Positions 5,542 through 5,834 of a stretch of DNA of 5,834 nt are shown here, in pieces. The notes under the pieces are model-generated. The model worked only from the letters and a program-made list of their open reading frames with translations. It was not told the origin of the DNA and did not search any database. Location: assembly GCA_013001485.1 (NCBI GenBank), contig JABDMN010000051.1, positions 1 to 5,834 of the forward strand, in the 5' to 3' direction. How positions within the stretch are numbered: position 1 is the stretch's first letter; every line of letters starts with the position of its first letter. Source of the stretch: Acidimicrobiia bacterium. GTDB taxonomy: Bacteria; Actinomycetota; Acidimicrobiia; Spongiisociales; UBA5794. The translations under genes were made by a program, and so were the position numbers.

Positions 5542-5834
5542 GTGCCCCTCGCCGCCCGTTCCTCGGCATCGCGCTCATAGGCCTGGAGGAGGTCGGCGTA
5601 CCCCGGAGCACTCTGCACCACGGACTCGTGGCTGCCGTGAGCGACGATCCTCCCGTTCTCGATGTAGACGACTTCGTCGGCGAGGACGATCGACGACCGG
5701 CGATATGCCACGACGATCACGGTCGACGGCAGCTCGGCCGAGCGGAGCCCGCGGAGGATCCTGGACTCGACCGAGGGGTCGACGGCGGAGGTGGCGTCGT
5801 CGAGAACGAGGACCCTTGGCTTCCGTACCAAGGC
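5538..5834 (-). CDS. ABC exporter half-transporter, C-terminal fragment with degenerate ATP site (partial)
   Basis: Only the last 98 codons are in the window; the rest of the ATPase domain and the membrane domain lie beyond the right edge. The frame is open to position 5834 (Ala-Leu-Val-Arg-Lys just after the expected signature helix). The TTG near the edge is thus an internal Leu codon, not a start. Visible motifs are Walker B VLVLDD followed by ATSAVDP, where the usual catalytic Glu is Asp, and VVAYRRSSIVLADEVV, where the switch-region His is Tyr. The C-terminal part (YIENGRIVAHGSHE, GYADLLQAYERDAEE) is normal for the family. Asp at the catalytic position and loss of the switch His are known in the degenerate subunit of heterodimeric exporters such as TM287/288 and BmrCD. 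The stop overlaps the next gene's ATG by 4 bases (ATGA), so the two subunits should be made together. Confidence 0.88.
   Translation of the reverse strand, partial: ALVRKPRVLVLDDATSAVDPSVESRILRGLRSAELPSTVIVVAYRRSSIVLADEVVYIENGRIVAHGSHESVVQSAPGYADLLQAYERDAEERAARGT

Noticed and set aside
5829..5831. TTG as a start codon for the right-edge ABC fragment
   Set aside because: The frame stays open to the window edge and the codon lies inside the ATPase domain between signature and Walker B. It is an internal Leu of a truncated view, not a gene start.
1..5834. Search for mobile elements, CRISPR arrays, tRNAs, riboswitches and long repeats
   Set aside because: No transposase or integrase, no regularly spaced repeats, no tRNA-like cloverleaf and no long leader regions were seen. 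The longest gap without a gene is 140 bases (462-601).

Overview
The window is GC-rich and gene-dense, with GTG as well as ATG starts. Two genes carry a TANNNT -10 hexamer only 6-7 bases before their start codon, the pattern of leaderless transcripts. Together with the protein styles (a class I-like PPK2, an ABC half-transporter pair with an AYRRS switch region, and a membrane protein with an NAREDVFTRALPF motif), this suggests an actinobacterial chromosome. An uncultured Acidimicrobiia-like lineage is my guess. No mobile element, tRNA, rRNA, CRISPR array or phage gene was seen.

Layout, left to right. Positions 1-461 (minus) hold most of a GTG-started protein with an AraC effector-binding / GyrI-like ligand-binding fold, cut by the left edge. 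Positions 462-601 form a short intergenic stretch with a strong hairpin. A DoxX-family four-helix membrane protein lies at 602-1027 (minus). A 375-residue polytopic membrane protein of unknown function follows at 1095-2222 (minus). A 72-base divergent intergenic region (2223-2294) separates it from a polyphosphate kinase 2 gene at 2295-3131 (plus). The ppk2 stop overlaps the end of the convergent minus-strand operon by 7 bases.

That operon is read from the right edge towards the left. It contains the C-terminal end of an ABC half-transporter (5538-5834, cut by the window), a complete second half-transporter (3802-5541) joined to it by an ATGA overlap, and a single-pass membrane-anchored protein (3125-3799) that starts 2 bases after the second stop codon.

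The two ABC subunits look like a heterodimeric exporter with one degenerate ATP site. The partial subunit has Asp in place of the catalytic Glu after Walker B and Tyr in place of the switch His, while the complete subunit keeps Glu and His. The anchored protein may be an accessory or unrelated passenger of this exporter. PPK2 transfers phosphate between polyphosphate and nucleotides and appears to be an independent unit. Most of the window is ordinary housekeeping or accessory chromosome. The less explained parts are the unknown membrane protein sharing a tight divergent promoter region with ppk2, and the anchored protein in the exporter operon.
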